Shown one piece after another: positions 1 through 8,582 of a DNA stretch of 64,000 bases. Source of the stretch: an uncultured Cohaesibacter sp. (lineage in GTDB: Bacteria; Pseudomonadota; Alphaproteobacteria; Rhizobiales; Cohaesibacteraceae). The stretch is taken from contig NZ_OY782507.1 in NCBI RefSeq assembly GCF_963677725.1, forward strand, positions 3,594,501 to 3,658,500, read 5' to 3'. The translations under genes were made by a program, and so were the position numbers. The notes beneath the pieces are model-generated. The model saw nothing but the letters and a program-made list of their open reading frames with translations, searched no databases and was not told where the DNA came from. The stretch's first letter is position 1. Every line of letters begins with the position of its first letter.

Positions 1-208
1 CCTGCAACACGCCCATGCCGTCAAGATTGGGCATCACCAGATCGAGAATAATCAAGTCGAAATAGCTGGCCGGATTCTGCTCGAGAATCGCCAATGCCTG
101 TTCGCCATGTTCGGCGCACACGGCTTTGAAACCGCTTTTCTCAACGATGGCTTCCAACAGACGGCGCTGTACGGGATCGTCATCGACGATCAGAATTTTT
201 TCGCTCAT
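1..208 (-). CDS. Response regulator receiver domain (3' part cut by window edge)
   Basis: Only the first 69 codons are present; the gene continues leftward out of the window. The translation begins MSEKILIVDDDPVQRRLLEA and then carries DLIILDLVMPNLDGMG. This is the acidic pocket (DDD near residue 10) and the phospho-acceptor Asp of a CheY-like receiver, which is phosphorylated by a partner histidine kinase. The wording DDDPVQRRLLEA resembles receivers of sigma-54-dependent NtrC-type regulators, but the output domain is not visible, so the class is an inference. A TTAA-N7-TTAACC site oriented toward this gene lies about 70 bp upstream. Confidence 0.85.
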   Translation of the reverse strand, partial: MSEKILIVDDDPVQRRLLEAIVEKSGFKAVCAEHGEQALAILEQNPASYFDLIILDLVMPNLDGMGVLQ

Positions 209-523
209 TATCGTGCCGGTTTGCTTGAGTGCGGACTGGGGCGAAGATGTTTCATTTTGAACCAAGATCGGCTGCATCGGTTAAAGCTGTATTAATTTCC
301 GGGTCTATTGTTGCAAAAAATTATGTGTATAGCGGGGCATCGGGGCGGACTTTCGGACCCATCCATCTGGGCAAAGCCCGCTTGTGACCCTACTTTCGAG
401 ACAAGGGCACTGGATCCATCCCGAAGAGTGCCTATCTTTGTTATAAGACCCGCGTGACGCCGTCGCTATCCGAGCGCGCGTCCGGGGATTTTGTCTTTTC
501 TCTTATCGCTGGAAAGTTGTTTC
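209..523. other. Intergenic region between response regulator and pepF
   Basis: Divergent intergenic region of about 315 bp. It holds a CtrA-like box at 281-295 and a ribosome-binding GGAAAG just before the pepF start. I see no convincing additional gene; the short open frame reading in from position 107 is a shadow of the response regulator. Confidence 0.6.
281..295 (-). promoter_or_regulatory. Candidate CtrA binding box upstream of the response regulator
   Basis: On the minus strand the site reads TTAATACAGCTTTAACC, an exact match to TTAA-N7-TTAA with the preferred trailing CC. It sits about 70 bp before the response-regulator start. CtrA is the alphaproteobacterial cell-cycle master regulator; binding here is inferred. 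Confidence 0.5.
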
Positions 524-2395
524 ATGACCTCTGCGCTTCCTTATCCGTCACTATTTCATATGCCACTGACTGCCGCGGCCGCCGAGCAGGGAAGCGCCAG
601 CCTTGACGGTTTGCCGGAATGGAACCTTGATGATCTTTACAAAGGGACCGATGACCCGGCGCTGGACGCTGATTTCAGTCAGTGCAAGGAAGATGTGGCA
701 GCCTTTGGAGCCGATTATCAGGGCAAACTGGCTGACCTGTTGGCAGAGAAGGGCGGCGACGTGCTGGGCGAAGCCTTGCAACGCTATGAAAAAATTCAGG
801 ACCGGATGGGGCGTATCATCAGCTTTGCGGGTCTGACCTATACGGGCAACACCACCGATCCTGCGCGGGCGAAATTTTATGGCGATGTACAGGAGCGGAT
901 CACGACGATCTCAACCCAATTGCTGTTTTTCGAGCTGGAACTGAACCGCATTGCAGACGATGTGCTTGATCAGGCCATGGCAGAGAGTGCATTGCTTGGC
1001 CATTACAAGCCATGGCTTGATGATCTGCGCAAGGAAAAGCCCTATCAGCTCGAAGATCAGCTTGAGAAACTGTTCTATGAGAAATCAGTGTCCGGTGCGA
1101 TGGCCTGGAACCGTCTGTTTGACGAGACCATGGCTGGGCTGCGTTTCTCGGTCGAGCTGGCCGATGGCACCGAAGAGTTGGCCATCGAGCAGACACTCAA
1201 TCTGCTGACCGATAGTGACGAAGCCAAACGAAAGGCGGCGTCCGATGCTTTGGCGACAACCTTCAAGGCGAATTTGTCGATCTTCTCGCTGATTTCCAAC
1301 GTGCTGGCCAAGGACAAGAGCATTTCTGACAGCTGGCGCGGCTTTGAGGATGTGGCGGATAGTCGCCATCTGGCCAACCGTGTCGAGCGCGAAGTGGTTG
1401 ACGCTTTGGTCGATGCCGTGCAAGACGCCTATCCGCGCCTGTCGCACCGCTATTATGCGTTGAAAGCCAAATGGTTCGGCAAGGATGCCCTCGATCATTG
1501 GGATCGCAACGCGCCGTTGCCCAAGGTGCCTACACGGACCATCGAATGGCCGGAAGCCAAGGCCATCGTACAGGATGCCTATGGGGGATTTTCGCCGAAA
1601 ATGGCAGAGATTTCCGCTCAGTTTTTTGACAAGAACTGGATCGATGCGCCGGTGCGTGAAGGCAAGTCGCCGGGGGCTTTTGCCCATCCCACCGTGCCAA
1701 GCGCCCATCCCTATGTTTTGCTCAATTATATGGGCAAGCCACGCGATGTGATGACACTGGCCCACGAATTGGGACATGGGGTGCATCAGGTGCTGGCCGC
1801 TGGGCAGGGTGCCTTGATGGCACCAACTCCGCTGACTTTGGCTGAAACCGCCAGTGTGTTCGGTGAGATGCTGACCTTCCGCTCTCTGCTCGCCAAGACC
1901 AAGGATGTGGCCGAGCGTCGGGCGATGCTTGCCGGCAAGGTCGAAGACATGCTCAATACGGTGGTGCGCCAGATTGCCTTCTATCTGTTCGAACGCAAGC
2001 TGCATACGGCCCGGGCCGAGGGAGAATTGACCTCCGACCAGATCTGCGAGCTCTGGATGAGCGTACAAGCAGTCAGCTTGGGGCCATCGGTGAAACTGGG
2101 TGAGGGCTATGAGACCTTCTGGGCCTATATCCCGCATTTCATCCATTCGCCTTTCTATGTCTATGCCTATGCGTTCGGGGATTGTCTGGTCAATTCGCTC
2201 TATTCTGTCTACCAGAATAGTGACGAAAGCTTTGTCCAGAAATATTTCGACATGCTGAGCGCAGGTGGCACCAAGCATCATTCGGAATTGCTCGCACCAT
2301 TCGGGTTGGATGCAAAGGATCCGGACTTCTGGTCAAAAGGCCTCTCGGTTGTCGAGTCGCTGATTGATGAGCTGGAAGCGCTGGAAGAGGCCTGA
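524..2395 (+). CDS. pepF: M3 family oligoendopeptidase (PepF/oligopeptidase F type)
   Basis: Zinc metallopeptidase of 623 residues, predicted to cleave oligopeptides in the cytoplasm. The zinc motif HELGH is at residues 414-418, within AHELGHGVHQVLA, and the downstream metal ligand lies in LAETASVFGEML. The downstream YAYAFGDCL segment is also typical of M3 oligoendopeptidases. An in-frame TTG at 491 would add 11 residues, but the ATG at 524 has GGAAAG 7 nt upstream and gives a normal family length. The next gene begins 47 nt downstream on the same strand, so the two may be cotranscribed. Confidence 0.93.
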   Translation: MTSALPYPSLFHMPLTAAAAEQGSASLDGLPEWNLDDLYKGTDDPALDADFSQCKEDVAAFGADYQGKLADLLAEKGGDVLGEALQRYEKIQDRMGRIISFAGLTYTGNTTDPARAKFYGDVQERITTISTQLLFFELELNRIADDVLDQAMAESALLGHYKPWLDDLRKEKPYQLEDQLEKLFYEKSVSGAMAWNRLFDETMAGLRFSVELADGTEELAIEQTLNLLTDSDEAKRKAASDALATTFKANLSIFSLISNVLAKDKSISDSWRGFEDVADSRHLANRVEREVVDALVDAVQDAYPRLSHRYYALKAKWFGKDALDHWDRNAPLPKVPTRTIEWPEAKAIVQDAYGGFSPKMAEISAQFFDKNWIDAPVREGKSPGAFAHPTVPSAHPYVLLNYMGKPRDVMTLAHELGHGVHQVLAAGQGALMAPTPLTLAETASVFGEMLTFRSLLAKTKDVAERRAMLAGKVEDMLNTVVRQIAFYLFERKLHTARAEGELTSDQICELWMSVQAVSLGPSVKLGEGYETFWAYIPHFIHSPFYVYAYAFGDCLVNSLYSVYQNSDESFVQKYFDMLSAGGTKHHSELLAPFGLDAKDPDFWSKGLSVVESLIDELEALEEA

Positions 2396-2442
2396 GCCTT
2401 CTCTTTGCCCGAAAGGGTGTGACTGGCAGGAAAGTAATTGTA

Positions 2443-3912
2443 ATGGCCGACCAGAAGACACCCGAACTGTCCCATTCCTCCGTCGCTACACCGGCGACGG
2501 ATGGCCCCTTGCCTGGGGATGATAGCCCAGACGAAGCCTATAACGATGCCAATCGGTTTGGCCGGCGCGTCAAGCGCTATGCGCAGGTCAATGCTGGCAT
2601 GGGGGGCTTTGTGGCGCGCGCTGCCACATCGCGGTTGTTTGGCCGTGGAGACAGTGACATCGAACGCGAAGCCGTCGACCTTGCCAAGGTCATGGGGACG
2701 CTGAAGGGGCCGTTGATGAAAGTGGCGCAAATGCTCGCCACGGTGCCCGACGTGTTGCCACCCGAATATGCTGCCGAACTGGCGCAATTGCAGTCAGACG
2801 CGCCGCCTATGGGCTGGGCGTTTACCAAGCGGCGCATGCGGTCTGAATTGGGGTCGGATTGGCGCTCGCGCTTTGCATCCTTTGACCATGAACCCTCAGC
2901 TGCTGCCTCATTGGGGCAGGTGCATCGGGCCTTTCATCATGATGGCAGCGAGCTTGCCTGCAAGCTGCAATATCCCGATATGGCGTCTGCGGTGGAAGCA
3001 GATCTCAAGCAACTGAATATGGTCTTCAAGGTCCATCGGACCATGCAAAGTGCGATTGATACCAGCGAGATCGCCAAGGAAATCGCCGAGCGGGTGCGCG
3101 AAGAACTCGATTATGTGCGCGAAGCCTGGCATATGCATCTCTATCGCACCATCTTCAAGGATGAACCAAGGGTACGGGTGCCGCGGCTCTATGACGATTT
3201 GTCAAGCCCGCGTCTTTTGACCATGGACTGGCTGCATGGACGCAAATTGCTGGCCTATAAGCAGCATTCACAGGAAGAGCGCAATTTCCTCACCCGCGTG
3301 ATGTTCCATGCCTGGTGGTATCCGTTTGCCCATCACGGGGTCATTCACGGGGATCCGCATCTGGGCAATTATAGCGCCTTTGAAGAGGATGGACGGGTGG
3401 CCGGGATCAATCTGTTTGATTATGGCTGCGTCCGGATTTTTCCGCCACGCTTCGTGCAAGGGGTGGTGGATCTCTATCACGGGCTTGGCAAGGATGACCG
3501 GGACCAGATCGTTCATGCCTATGAATGCTGGGGCTTTTCCAATCTAAGCAACGAGCTGGTTGATGCCCTTAATGTCTGGGCGCGATTCATTTATGGACCG
3601 TTGTTGGATGACCGCGTGCGGACGATCGCTGATGGGGTCAGTCCGGCGGAATATGGCCGAAAACAAGCCTTCAAGGTGCATCAGGAATTCAAACGCCTTG
3701 GTCCGGTGACCGTGCCGCGCGAATTTGTCTTCATGGATCGGGCAGCCATCGGGCTTGGCGGGGTGTTCCTGCATTTGGGGGCCGAATTGAATTTCTATGA
3801 GATGTTCAACGAACAAATTGAGGATTTCAGTCAGGAGCGTGTGCTGGCTGCGCGCCGGACATTGCCTGCTGCTCCCGATGGGTGTGATTTGAGTTTTGGG
3901 GCTGAAGGCTGA
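2443..3912 (+). CDS. ABC1/UbiB-type atypical protein kinase-like protein
   Basis: A 489-residue protein of the ABC1 (AarF/UbiB/ADCK) family, associated with ubiquinone biosynthesis or lipid homeostasis. It has the KVAQMLATVPDVLPPEY segment that stands in for the KxGQ motif, the Ala-rich loop AAASLGQVHRA (about 154-164), an invariant-type Lys in LACKLQYP (Lys174), the catalytic HGDPHLGNY (from 302) and DYG in place of DFG (Asp326). No C-terminal membrane anchor is obvious, unlike classical UbiB. The ATG at 2443 is preceded by AGGAAAG; an upstream GTG at 2419 lacks a good ribosome-binding site. The exact substrate cannot be read from the sequence. Confidence 0.88.
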   Translation: MADQKTPELSHSSVATPATDGPLPGDDSPDEAYNDANRFGRRVKRYAQVNAGMGGFVARAATSRLFGRGDSDIEREAVDLAKVMGTLKGPLMKVAQMLATVPDVLPPEYAAELAQLQSDAPPMGWAFTKRRMRSELGSDWRSRFASFDHEPSAAASLGQVHRAFHHDGSELACKLQYPDMASAVEADLKQLNMVFKVHRTMQSAIDTSEIAKEIAERVREELDYVREAWHMHLYRTIFKDEPRVRVPRLYDDLSSPRLLTMDWLHGRKLLAYKQHSQEERNFLTRVMFHAWWYPFAHHGVIHGDPHLGNYSAFEEDGRVAGINLFDYGCVRIFPPRFVQGVVDLYHGLGKDDRDQIVHAYECWGFSNLSNELVDALNVWARFIYGPLLDDRVRTIADGVSPAEYGRKQAFKVHQEFKRLGPVTVPREFVFMDRAAIGLGGVFLHLGAELNFYEMFNEQIEDFSQERVLAARRTLPAAPDGCDLSFGAEG

Positions 3913-4043
3913 CAAAGCGACCCGTCTCCAGTTATGGACTCTTTTCACCTTAGACTGGGGATGGATTGCCATTCGCTTTATGCTGCGGTATGTTGACGCA
4001 GAAGAAATACTTAGTCGCCCCCCGGCGGCACGAGGAGGGATCT

Positions 4044-4178
4044 ATGAACAAAGAACTCAATCCGGTGATGGATTACGAAGAGCACGAAAAGACTTATGAT
4101 CTGTTCGTCGCTTTATTCCAGTATGGCACCATCGGTTGCTTGCTGGTCGTGGTGTTCATGGCCATTTTCCTGCTGTAA
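4044..4178 (+). CDS. aa3-type cytochrome c oxidase subunit IV-like small membrane protein
   Basis: A 44-residue protein, with a short acidic N-terminus (ELNPVMDYEEHEKTYD) followed by one hydrophobic helix (about residues 26-44). This is the pattern of the tiny bacterial aa3 oxidase subunit IV of alphaproteobacteria, which packs beside the catalytic oxidase subunits in the inner membrane. It stands alone here, away from any cox genes, as is common. GAGGAGGGA lies just upstream of the ATG and decides the start. A perfect bidirectional terminator follows 23 nt after the stop. Confidence 0.82.
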   Translation: MNKELNPVMDYEEHEKTYDLFVALFQYGTIGCLLVVVFMAIFLL

Positions 4179-4201
4179 GCAGCGGGTTTTCAATAAAGCC
4201 A

Positions 4202-4242
4202 GACACAAAAAAGCGCGCCTTCAAGGCGCGCTTTTTTGTGTC
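4202..4242. terminator. Bidirectional intrinsic terminator, perfect 41-nt palindrome
   Basis: Arms of 18 nt (4202-4219 and 4225-4242) pair perfectly, with a GC-rich core and A-run/T-run flanks. It serves the COX IV gene on the plus strand and the TPR lipoprotein gene on the minus strand, whose stop lies 26 nt away. Confidence 0.93.
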
Positions 4243-4267
4243 TGTTGCCGATTTTAGGATCGCTTGA

Positions 4268-5110
4268 TCACGCTTTGCTTTGGGACCGTAGCTTACGGGT
4301 GCGATTCATGCCGTTGGTGGCCGGGCTGTAATTGGGATTGATGATCCGGGCGCGGGAGTAGGAATCAAACGCCTTGGAATAATTGCCGACCTTTTCAAGC
4401 GCGATTCCCTGATTGGTCCAGGCGCGATAATTCTTTCGGTCAATTTTCACAGCGTTGGAGAAATCGCCAAGGGCGCCCTTGATGTCATTTTCCACCAGAT
4501 AGGAAATGCCACGGCTGTTGAAGGCTTCCGGGTTGGAGGCATCAAGGCTGAGCGCGAATGTGAAGTCTTCGATCGCCTGGGAATGATTGCGTTGCTGCTG
4601 GTAAATCAGGCCGCGATGATAATAGGCGCGAGGATCGCGGGTTTTGGCGGCGATTGCCTGATTATAGTCGGCAATGGCGCGGCTATCGTCGCCATTCTGG
4701 CGATAGATGTCGCCGCGACCGATGAGCGCCACATCATAAGTTGGTTGCAGGGCAATGGCGCGATTATAGTCGGCCAAAGCTGCGGATGTGTTGTCCATCT
4801 TCTTATAGATCAGGGCGCGGTTGGCGTAGGCCTGATGGAAATTCGGATTGAGTGAAATGGCGCGGCTATAATCTTGCAAAGCCAGATCAAACTGACGCGA
4901 ACGGCCATAGGCGGTGCCGCGAATATTGTAGGCATTGGCGTCGCTGGGGTTTCTGGCGATCACCTGATTGAGGGATGCGATATTGTCAGCGGCCCCCGCA
5001 TTGCGATCAAAATCCTGACTGTTCTGCATGCCAGTGGTCTGGCAGGCAGCTAAAGCCGCTGAAAGACTGGCGATCAGGAAAAGCTGCTTGAAGTGGCAGA
5101 TGCGAACCAT
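4268..5110 (-). CDS. TPR-repeat lipoprotein (NlpI-like)
   Basis: A 280-residue secreted lipoprotein. The signal peptide FLIASLSAALAAC ends in a lipobox with Cys23, so the mature protein is lipid-anchored in the envelope. From about residue 43 to 270 it is a continuous array of about seven tetratricopeptide repeats, with units such as AYNIRGTAYGRSRQFDLAL and AYANRALIYKKMDNTSAAL. TPR lipoproteins usually act as scaffolds for envelope enzymes; NlpI, which adapts peptidoglycan hydrolases, is the nearest analogue by architecture, not a proven orthologue. The ribosome-binding site is weak. Upstream lies a 460-bp hairpin-rich intergenic region. Confidence 0.88.
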   Translation of the reverse strand: MVRICHFKQLFLIASLSAALAACQTTGMQNSQDFDRNAGAADNIASLNQVIARNPSDANAYNIRGTAYGRSRQFDLALQDYSRAISLNPNFHQAYANRALIYKKMDNTSAALADYNRAIALQPTYDVALIGRGDIYRQNGDDSRAIADYNQAIAAKTRDPRAYYHRGLIYQQQRNHSQAIEDFTFALSLDASNPEAFNSRGISYLVENDIKGALGDFSNAVKIDRKNYRAWTNQGIALEKVGNYSKAFDSYSRARIINPNYSPATNGMNRTRKLRSQSKA

Positions 5111-5572
5111 ATTGACAAACCCCGTCGGACGTTCCGGTGCGCCTTGCTGGCGCCTTTTTGACTGTGAGTATCACATGTTGGCAGAATAAACTGGCCAAAA
5201 TTTGTCAGCCGGATATGCGTGGCATGATGCAGTGCAAAAAAGCATGCCTATCCACGACAAAGTCAAACGGCTACGCATTCAATGCGTCCATTTGCCCAGA
5301 TGTGTCAAGAGATAAGTGAACGCAAACAGATGTTATCAGGTCCCGTAAGCGGGACCTGACCAACATCAGCGAACTTTGACACAGAGTCATAGTGTTCAGC
5401 CTTGATTAAAGGCTGTCTCTGCGCCCGGAATCGACATGCATCATCTGGTGTCATGCGGCGTCCCGAAGCGGGACGGAGTCGGTCCGTGAAGGGCGCAAAG
5501 TATATGGTCTAGCTTGAGGAGGGTCAGCCTGTTACGGGTCGTGCAAATGCGCGACCTGAGGCGACACGGTCC
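5111..5572. other. Hairpin-rich intergenic region between rpsU and the TPR gene
   Basis: No credible gene. It holds at least four stable stem-loops: 5329-5367 (GATGTT outer stem plus CAGGTCCCG/CGGGACCTG), 5397-5415 (CAGCCTT/AAGGCTG), 5459-5475 (CGTCCCG/CGGGACG) and 5537-5556 (8-bp stem, AAAT loop). A further 5-bp stem with a T-run on the plus strand is at 5139-5159. The density suggests an untranslated structured RNA or a long leader; the strand is not certain. Confidence 0.6.
5329..5556 (-). ncRNA. Candidate structured RNA downstream of rpsU
   Basis: Four hairpins within about 230 nt, read here on the minus strand because the strongest one (5329-5367, 9-bp GC-rich core plus a 6-bp outer stem) would then be the 3' terminal structure, followed by TGTTTG. 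It matches no RNA family I can recognise: there are no tmRNA, RNase P or SRP signatures. It could instead be the rpsU 3' untranslated region or the leader of the TPR gene. Transcription is inferred only. Confidence 0.3.
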
Positions 5573-5800
5573 TTAGCGACCACGGCCTTTGGAAGGAATC
5601 AGACCTTCGCGCTGAAGACGCTTGCGAGCCAGCTTGCGGGCACGACGAATAGCTTCAGCTTTTTCTCGGGCCTTCTTTTCAGAAGGTTTTTCATAGAAGT
5701 TCCGCATTTTCATTTCACGGAACACGCCTTCGCGCTGGAGTTTCTTTTTCAGCGCCTTCAAGGCTTGATCAACATTGTTATCGCGGACGAGTACCTGCAC
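5573..5800 (-). CDS. rpsU: 30S ribosomal protein S21
   Basis: 75 residues starting [20 protein letters not shown] and ending in the Arg/Lys-rich tail typical of S21, a small-subunit protein near the mRNA exit. The start is GTG at 5800 with AAGGA 7 nt upstream. It is monocistronic, with purK beginning its own unit upstream on the same strand. Confidence 0.96.
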   Translation of the reverse strand: MQVLVRDNNVDQALKALKKKLQREGVFREMKMRNFYEKPSEKKAREKAEAIRRARKLARKRLQREGLIPSKGRGR

Positions 5801-5956
5801 GCGTCAATCCTTAAGTTCGTGATGTCTGGATTTTCGAAAAAAAATCGGCCACCGCCCTAGCAGCGACCGAAACTTTGGGGGGTTCTAACAGACCGACAAT
5901 GGCTTGTCTATATCCAAGGGGGCTGTTTTGACGAAAAACTGCGAAAAAGTTGCCTT

Positions 5957-7039
5957 TCAGGCGGCGTCAATCGGTGAAATCACGTTGATATGACCCATTT
6001 TGCGGCCATCGCGGGTTTCCGATTTGCCGTAGGAATGAAAGGCCGTTGCGTTATCCGAGAGATGGTCGGGCCAAGCCTTGATGTCATCGCCGACCAAATT
6101 GGTCATGACGCAGTTGCTGTGGCGTTTGGTGGTGCCAAGCGGCCAGCCTGCAACGGCGCGGATATGCTGTTCAAACTGGGAAACAAGGCAGGCGCTTTCC
6201 GTCCAGTGGCCGGAATTGTGCACGCGTGGCGCCATTTCGTTGGCAACCAGCCGTGGGTTATGACCCTCGGGCAGAATAAACAGTTCCACTGCCAACACGC
6301 CGACATAACCGAGCTTCTCTGCAACCTTTTCGCCAATGGCGCGGGCGTCTGCTGCAACCGATTCGCTGATGGCCGCCGGAACGGTGGTGGTATGGAGAAT
6401 CTGGTTCTGATGGACATTTTCCGCAATGTCGTAGGAGACTGTCTGCCCCTGCTCGTTGCGGGCGGCAATGACTGAGATTTCTCGCTCGAAGGGAACGAAG
6501 GCCTCAAGGATGGCTGGCTGATTGCCGATGATATCGAGGGCCGTCTGGATATCCTCATCACTGCGCAGAAACACCTGCCCCTTGCCGTCATAGCCAAAGC
6601 GACGGGTTTTGAGCAAGGCAGGCAGGCCAAGCGCCTTGATGCCGTCTTCTAGGTCCAGCTGGCTGGCAACATCGTGGAAGCCCGCGGTTGGGATCCCGAT
6701 ATCATTAAAAAAGGTCTTCTCGATCAGACGATCCTGTGACGTGCGCAACACATTCTCGCCGGGCAGAACGGGTAGGCGGGCGGTGAGAAACTCGACGGTC
6801 GGGGCCGGGATATTCTCGAATTCGTAGGTCACCCGCTTAACCGACTTGGCGAAGGCCTCAAGGGCGGCTTCGTCTTCATAATCGGCGCAGGTGTGAAAGG
6901 CGGTCACGTCAAAGGCCGGGCTGTTGGGGTCCGGGCAATAGATGTGGGTCTTGAGGCCAATTTTGCTTGCGGCCAGTGCCATCATGCGGCCTAGTTGACC
7001 GCCACCCAGAATGCCGATTGTATCGCCCGGTTGCAGCAT
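5957..7039 (-). CDS. purK: N5-carboxyaminoimidazole ribonucleotide synthase (PurK)
   Basis: 360-residue ATP-grasp enzyme that carboxylates AIR with bicarbonate and ATP in de novo purine synthesis. Visible motifs are the N-terminal IGILGGGQLGRMMALAA, the ATP-grasp segment LPALLKTRRFGYDGKGQ, and VNEMAPRVHNSGHWT near the catalytic centre. It follows purE by 44 nt on the same strand, so the two form a purE-purK operon for consecutive steps. The length is normal for the family. Confidence 0.96.
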   Translation of the reverse strand: MLQPGDTIGILGGGQLGRMMALAASKIGLKTHIYCPDPNSPAFDVTAFHTCADYEDEAALEAFAKSVKRVTYEFENIPAPTVEFLTARLPVLPGENVLRTSQDRLIEKTFFNDIGIPTAGFHDVASQLDLEDGIKALGLPALLKTRRFGYDGKGQVFLRSDEDIQTALDIIGNQPAILEAFVPFEREISVIAARNEQGQTVSYDIAENVHQNQILHTTTVPAAISESVAADARAIGEKVAEKLGYVGVLAVELFILPEGHNPRLVANEMAPRVHNSGHWTESACLVSQFEQHIRAVAGWPLGTTKRHSNCVMTNLVGDDIKAWPDHLSDNATAFHSYGKSETRDGRKMGHINVISPIDAA

Positions 7040-7083
7040 GTGTGCCTCTTGTTCTTTATCGCCGTGTTGGTTTGGGTTGAGTG

Positions 7084-7596
7084 TTATGCGTCTTCGTCAA
7101 CCGGTGCCAGTGCGATTGCATCGGTCTGAGTCTGGCGCCATGCATCAAGACGGTCTGCCAGTGCATCGTCGGTTGTTGCGAGAATGGCAGCTGCCATCAG
7201 GCCCGCATTGACTGCACCTGCCCGTCCGATGGCCAGGGTGCCAACCGGGATGCCCGCAGGCATCTGGACGATGGAGAGAAGCGAATCCTGCCCGCTTAGT
7301 GCGCGGGACTGAACCGGTACGCCAAGCACTGGCAAGGGCGTCATGGCAGCGGTCATGCCCGGCAGATGGGCTGCGCCGCCTGCGCCTGCAATGATAACCT
7401 TGAAGCCGTTCTTCTTGGCGGACTTGGCAAAATCGGCCATGCGGTCCGGGGTCCTGTGGGCGGAAATGATCTTGGCTTCGTAGCCAACGTCCAGAGCGTC
7501 GAGAATTTCGGCAGCATTGCGCATGGTGGGCCAATCGGACTGGCTGCCCATGATGATGGCGACAGGGGATGCAGCGTTGGTTCCGGCGTTCGACAT
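7084..7596 (-). CDS. purE: N5-CAIR mutase (PurE, class I)
   Basis: 170-residue enzyme that converts N5-CAIR, the product of PurK, to CAIR. It shows the class I signatures [10 protein letters not shown] and the active-site SAHRTPDRM, then [11 protein letters not shown] and GVPVQS. The frame is open to 7638, but the ATG at 7596 has GGAAGGA just upstream and matches family N-termini, so I start there. It is the first gene of the purE-purK operon. Confidence 0.96.
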   Translation of the reverse strand: MSNAGTNAASPVAIIMGSQSDWPTMRNAAEILDALDVGYEAKIISAHRTPDRMADFAKSAKKNGFKVIIAGAGGAAHLPGMTAAMTPLPVLGVPVQSRALSGQDSLLSIVQMPAGIPVGTLAIGRAGAVNAGLMAAAILATTDDALADRLDAWRQTQTDAIALAPVDEDA

Positions 7597-7875
7597 GGTC
7601 AGATCCTTCCCGCAGAACAGAATGTGATGTCTGCCCACCTTTGGCGGGCTTTACAATGTGTCTCGCTTTGACCCCTCACTATAGAAACCGAAGACATTAT
7701 GCAAAGACAAACTCTGCATTAGTGCCTGTAGAGATTGGAGGGTTGCTGTGGATCGCGACACACGCAAGAAAGCGCGGAGTATAGCCAAGTTGGCGAGGGG
7801 GACAAGCGGCAAGATGCGCGCGAAAGGGCTGGTATTGCTGCCGAAATGTTGCCAGTTGGGAAATGCTCCTGACTG

Positions 7876-8082
7876 TCAGGCGATGATGTCCGGAAAGAGC
7901 ATATTTTCAAGGCGCTGGATGTCGTCCTTCAAGGACAGTTTCTTCTTCTTCATGCGCTGAATGGGAAGGGCGTTGCCGCCGGGGCGCTCTTCCAGGGCCT
8001 GAATGGCAAGATCCAGATCAGAATGTTCTGTTTTCAGCAATGCTAAAGTCGTGCGAATTTCTTGTTCTTTTTCTGGAGTCAT
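7876..8082 (-). CDS. DUF465 (YdcH-like) small coiled-coil protein
   Basis: 68 residues, highly charged and helical, with the family core TEHSDLDLAIQAL and MKKKKLSLKDDIQRLE. YdcH/DUF465 proteins are short antiparallel helical hairpins of unknown role, common in alphaproteobacteria. A second family member lies divergently 215 bp away at 8298-8468, so the pair looks like an ancient duplication. Confidence 0.85.
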   Translation of the reverse strand: MTPEKEQEIRTTLALLKTEHSDLDLAIQALEERPGGNALPIQRMKKKKLSLKDDIQRLENMLFPDIIA

Positions 8083-8297
8083 GACAGTTGGGCCGATCTA
8101 ATAATTGGGTGCAAATTCAATATATTATCAGGGCGTTTTTTGCAAGTTCTTGTTTGCGTTGATAGTGTCTTAACCGTCCAATTTCAAGGGCTTCAAAAGA
8201 CACGAAAAGTCATCCCAATACCTCCTGATTTCTGTCGACAGCCTGTAACATCTATGTCACAATTATCTTGTTTCAATCGAACCTATGGAGGAAATAT

Positions 8298-8468
8298 ATG
8301 TCGCTAGATGCACGTATCCAGGAGCTGCAACGCAAGCATGATGAACTGGATAAAGAAATTGAACAAGCATTTACCCATCCTTCCAGCAATGACCTCGACC
8401 TTGCCGAAATGAAGCGCAAAAAACTCCAGATGCGTGACGAAATTGAACAATTGAAAGCTGCTAGCTGA
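8298..8468 (+). CDS. DUF465 (YdcH-like) small coiled-coil protein, second copy
   Basis: 56 residues starting MSLDARIQELQRKHDELDKE, with the family pattern MKRKKLQMRDEIEQLK. The start is fixed by GGAGGA 5 nt before the ATG. It is divergent from the other copy; both align along the H-x-(D/E)-LD and MK-x-KKL cores, while the loop between the helices differs in length. Function unknown. A strong terminator follows 24 nt downstream. Confidence 0.87.
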   Translation: MSLDARIQELQRKHDELDKEIEQAFTHPSSNDLDLAEMKRKKLQMRDEIEQLKAAS

Positions 8469-8492
8469 CCCGGTCGCTCAGTTTGAATGACG

Positions 8493-8521
8493 AAGCCGCG
8501 GAAAGTGACCGCGGCTTTTTT
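8493..8521 (+). terminator. Intrinsic terminator of the DUF465 gene
   Basis: Nine-bp stem AAGCCGCGG/CCGCGGCTT with a 7-nt loop and a T-run. It lies in the short gap before the convergent acyl-CoA ligase gene. Confidence 0.9.
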
Positions 8522-8582
8522 GTTGTCTGATCGTGCTGAAAGGTGCTCCCGCTGATTTTATTGCGGGACGCGCTTTGAACGC

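Noticed and set aside
5329-5556. tmRNA or RNase P RNA in the rpsU downstream region
   Set aside because: No tag-peptide resume codon, no tRNA-like T-arm and none of the conserved RNase P core blocks can be found.
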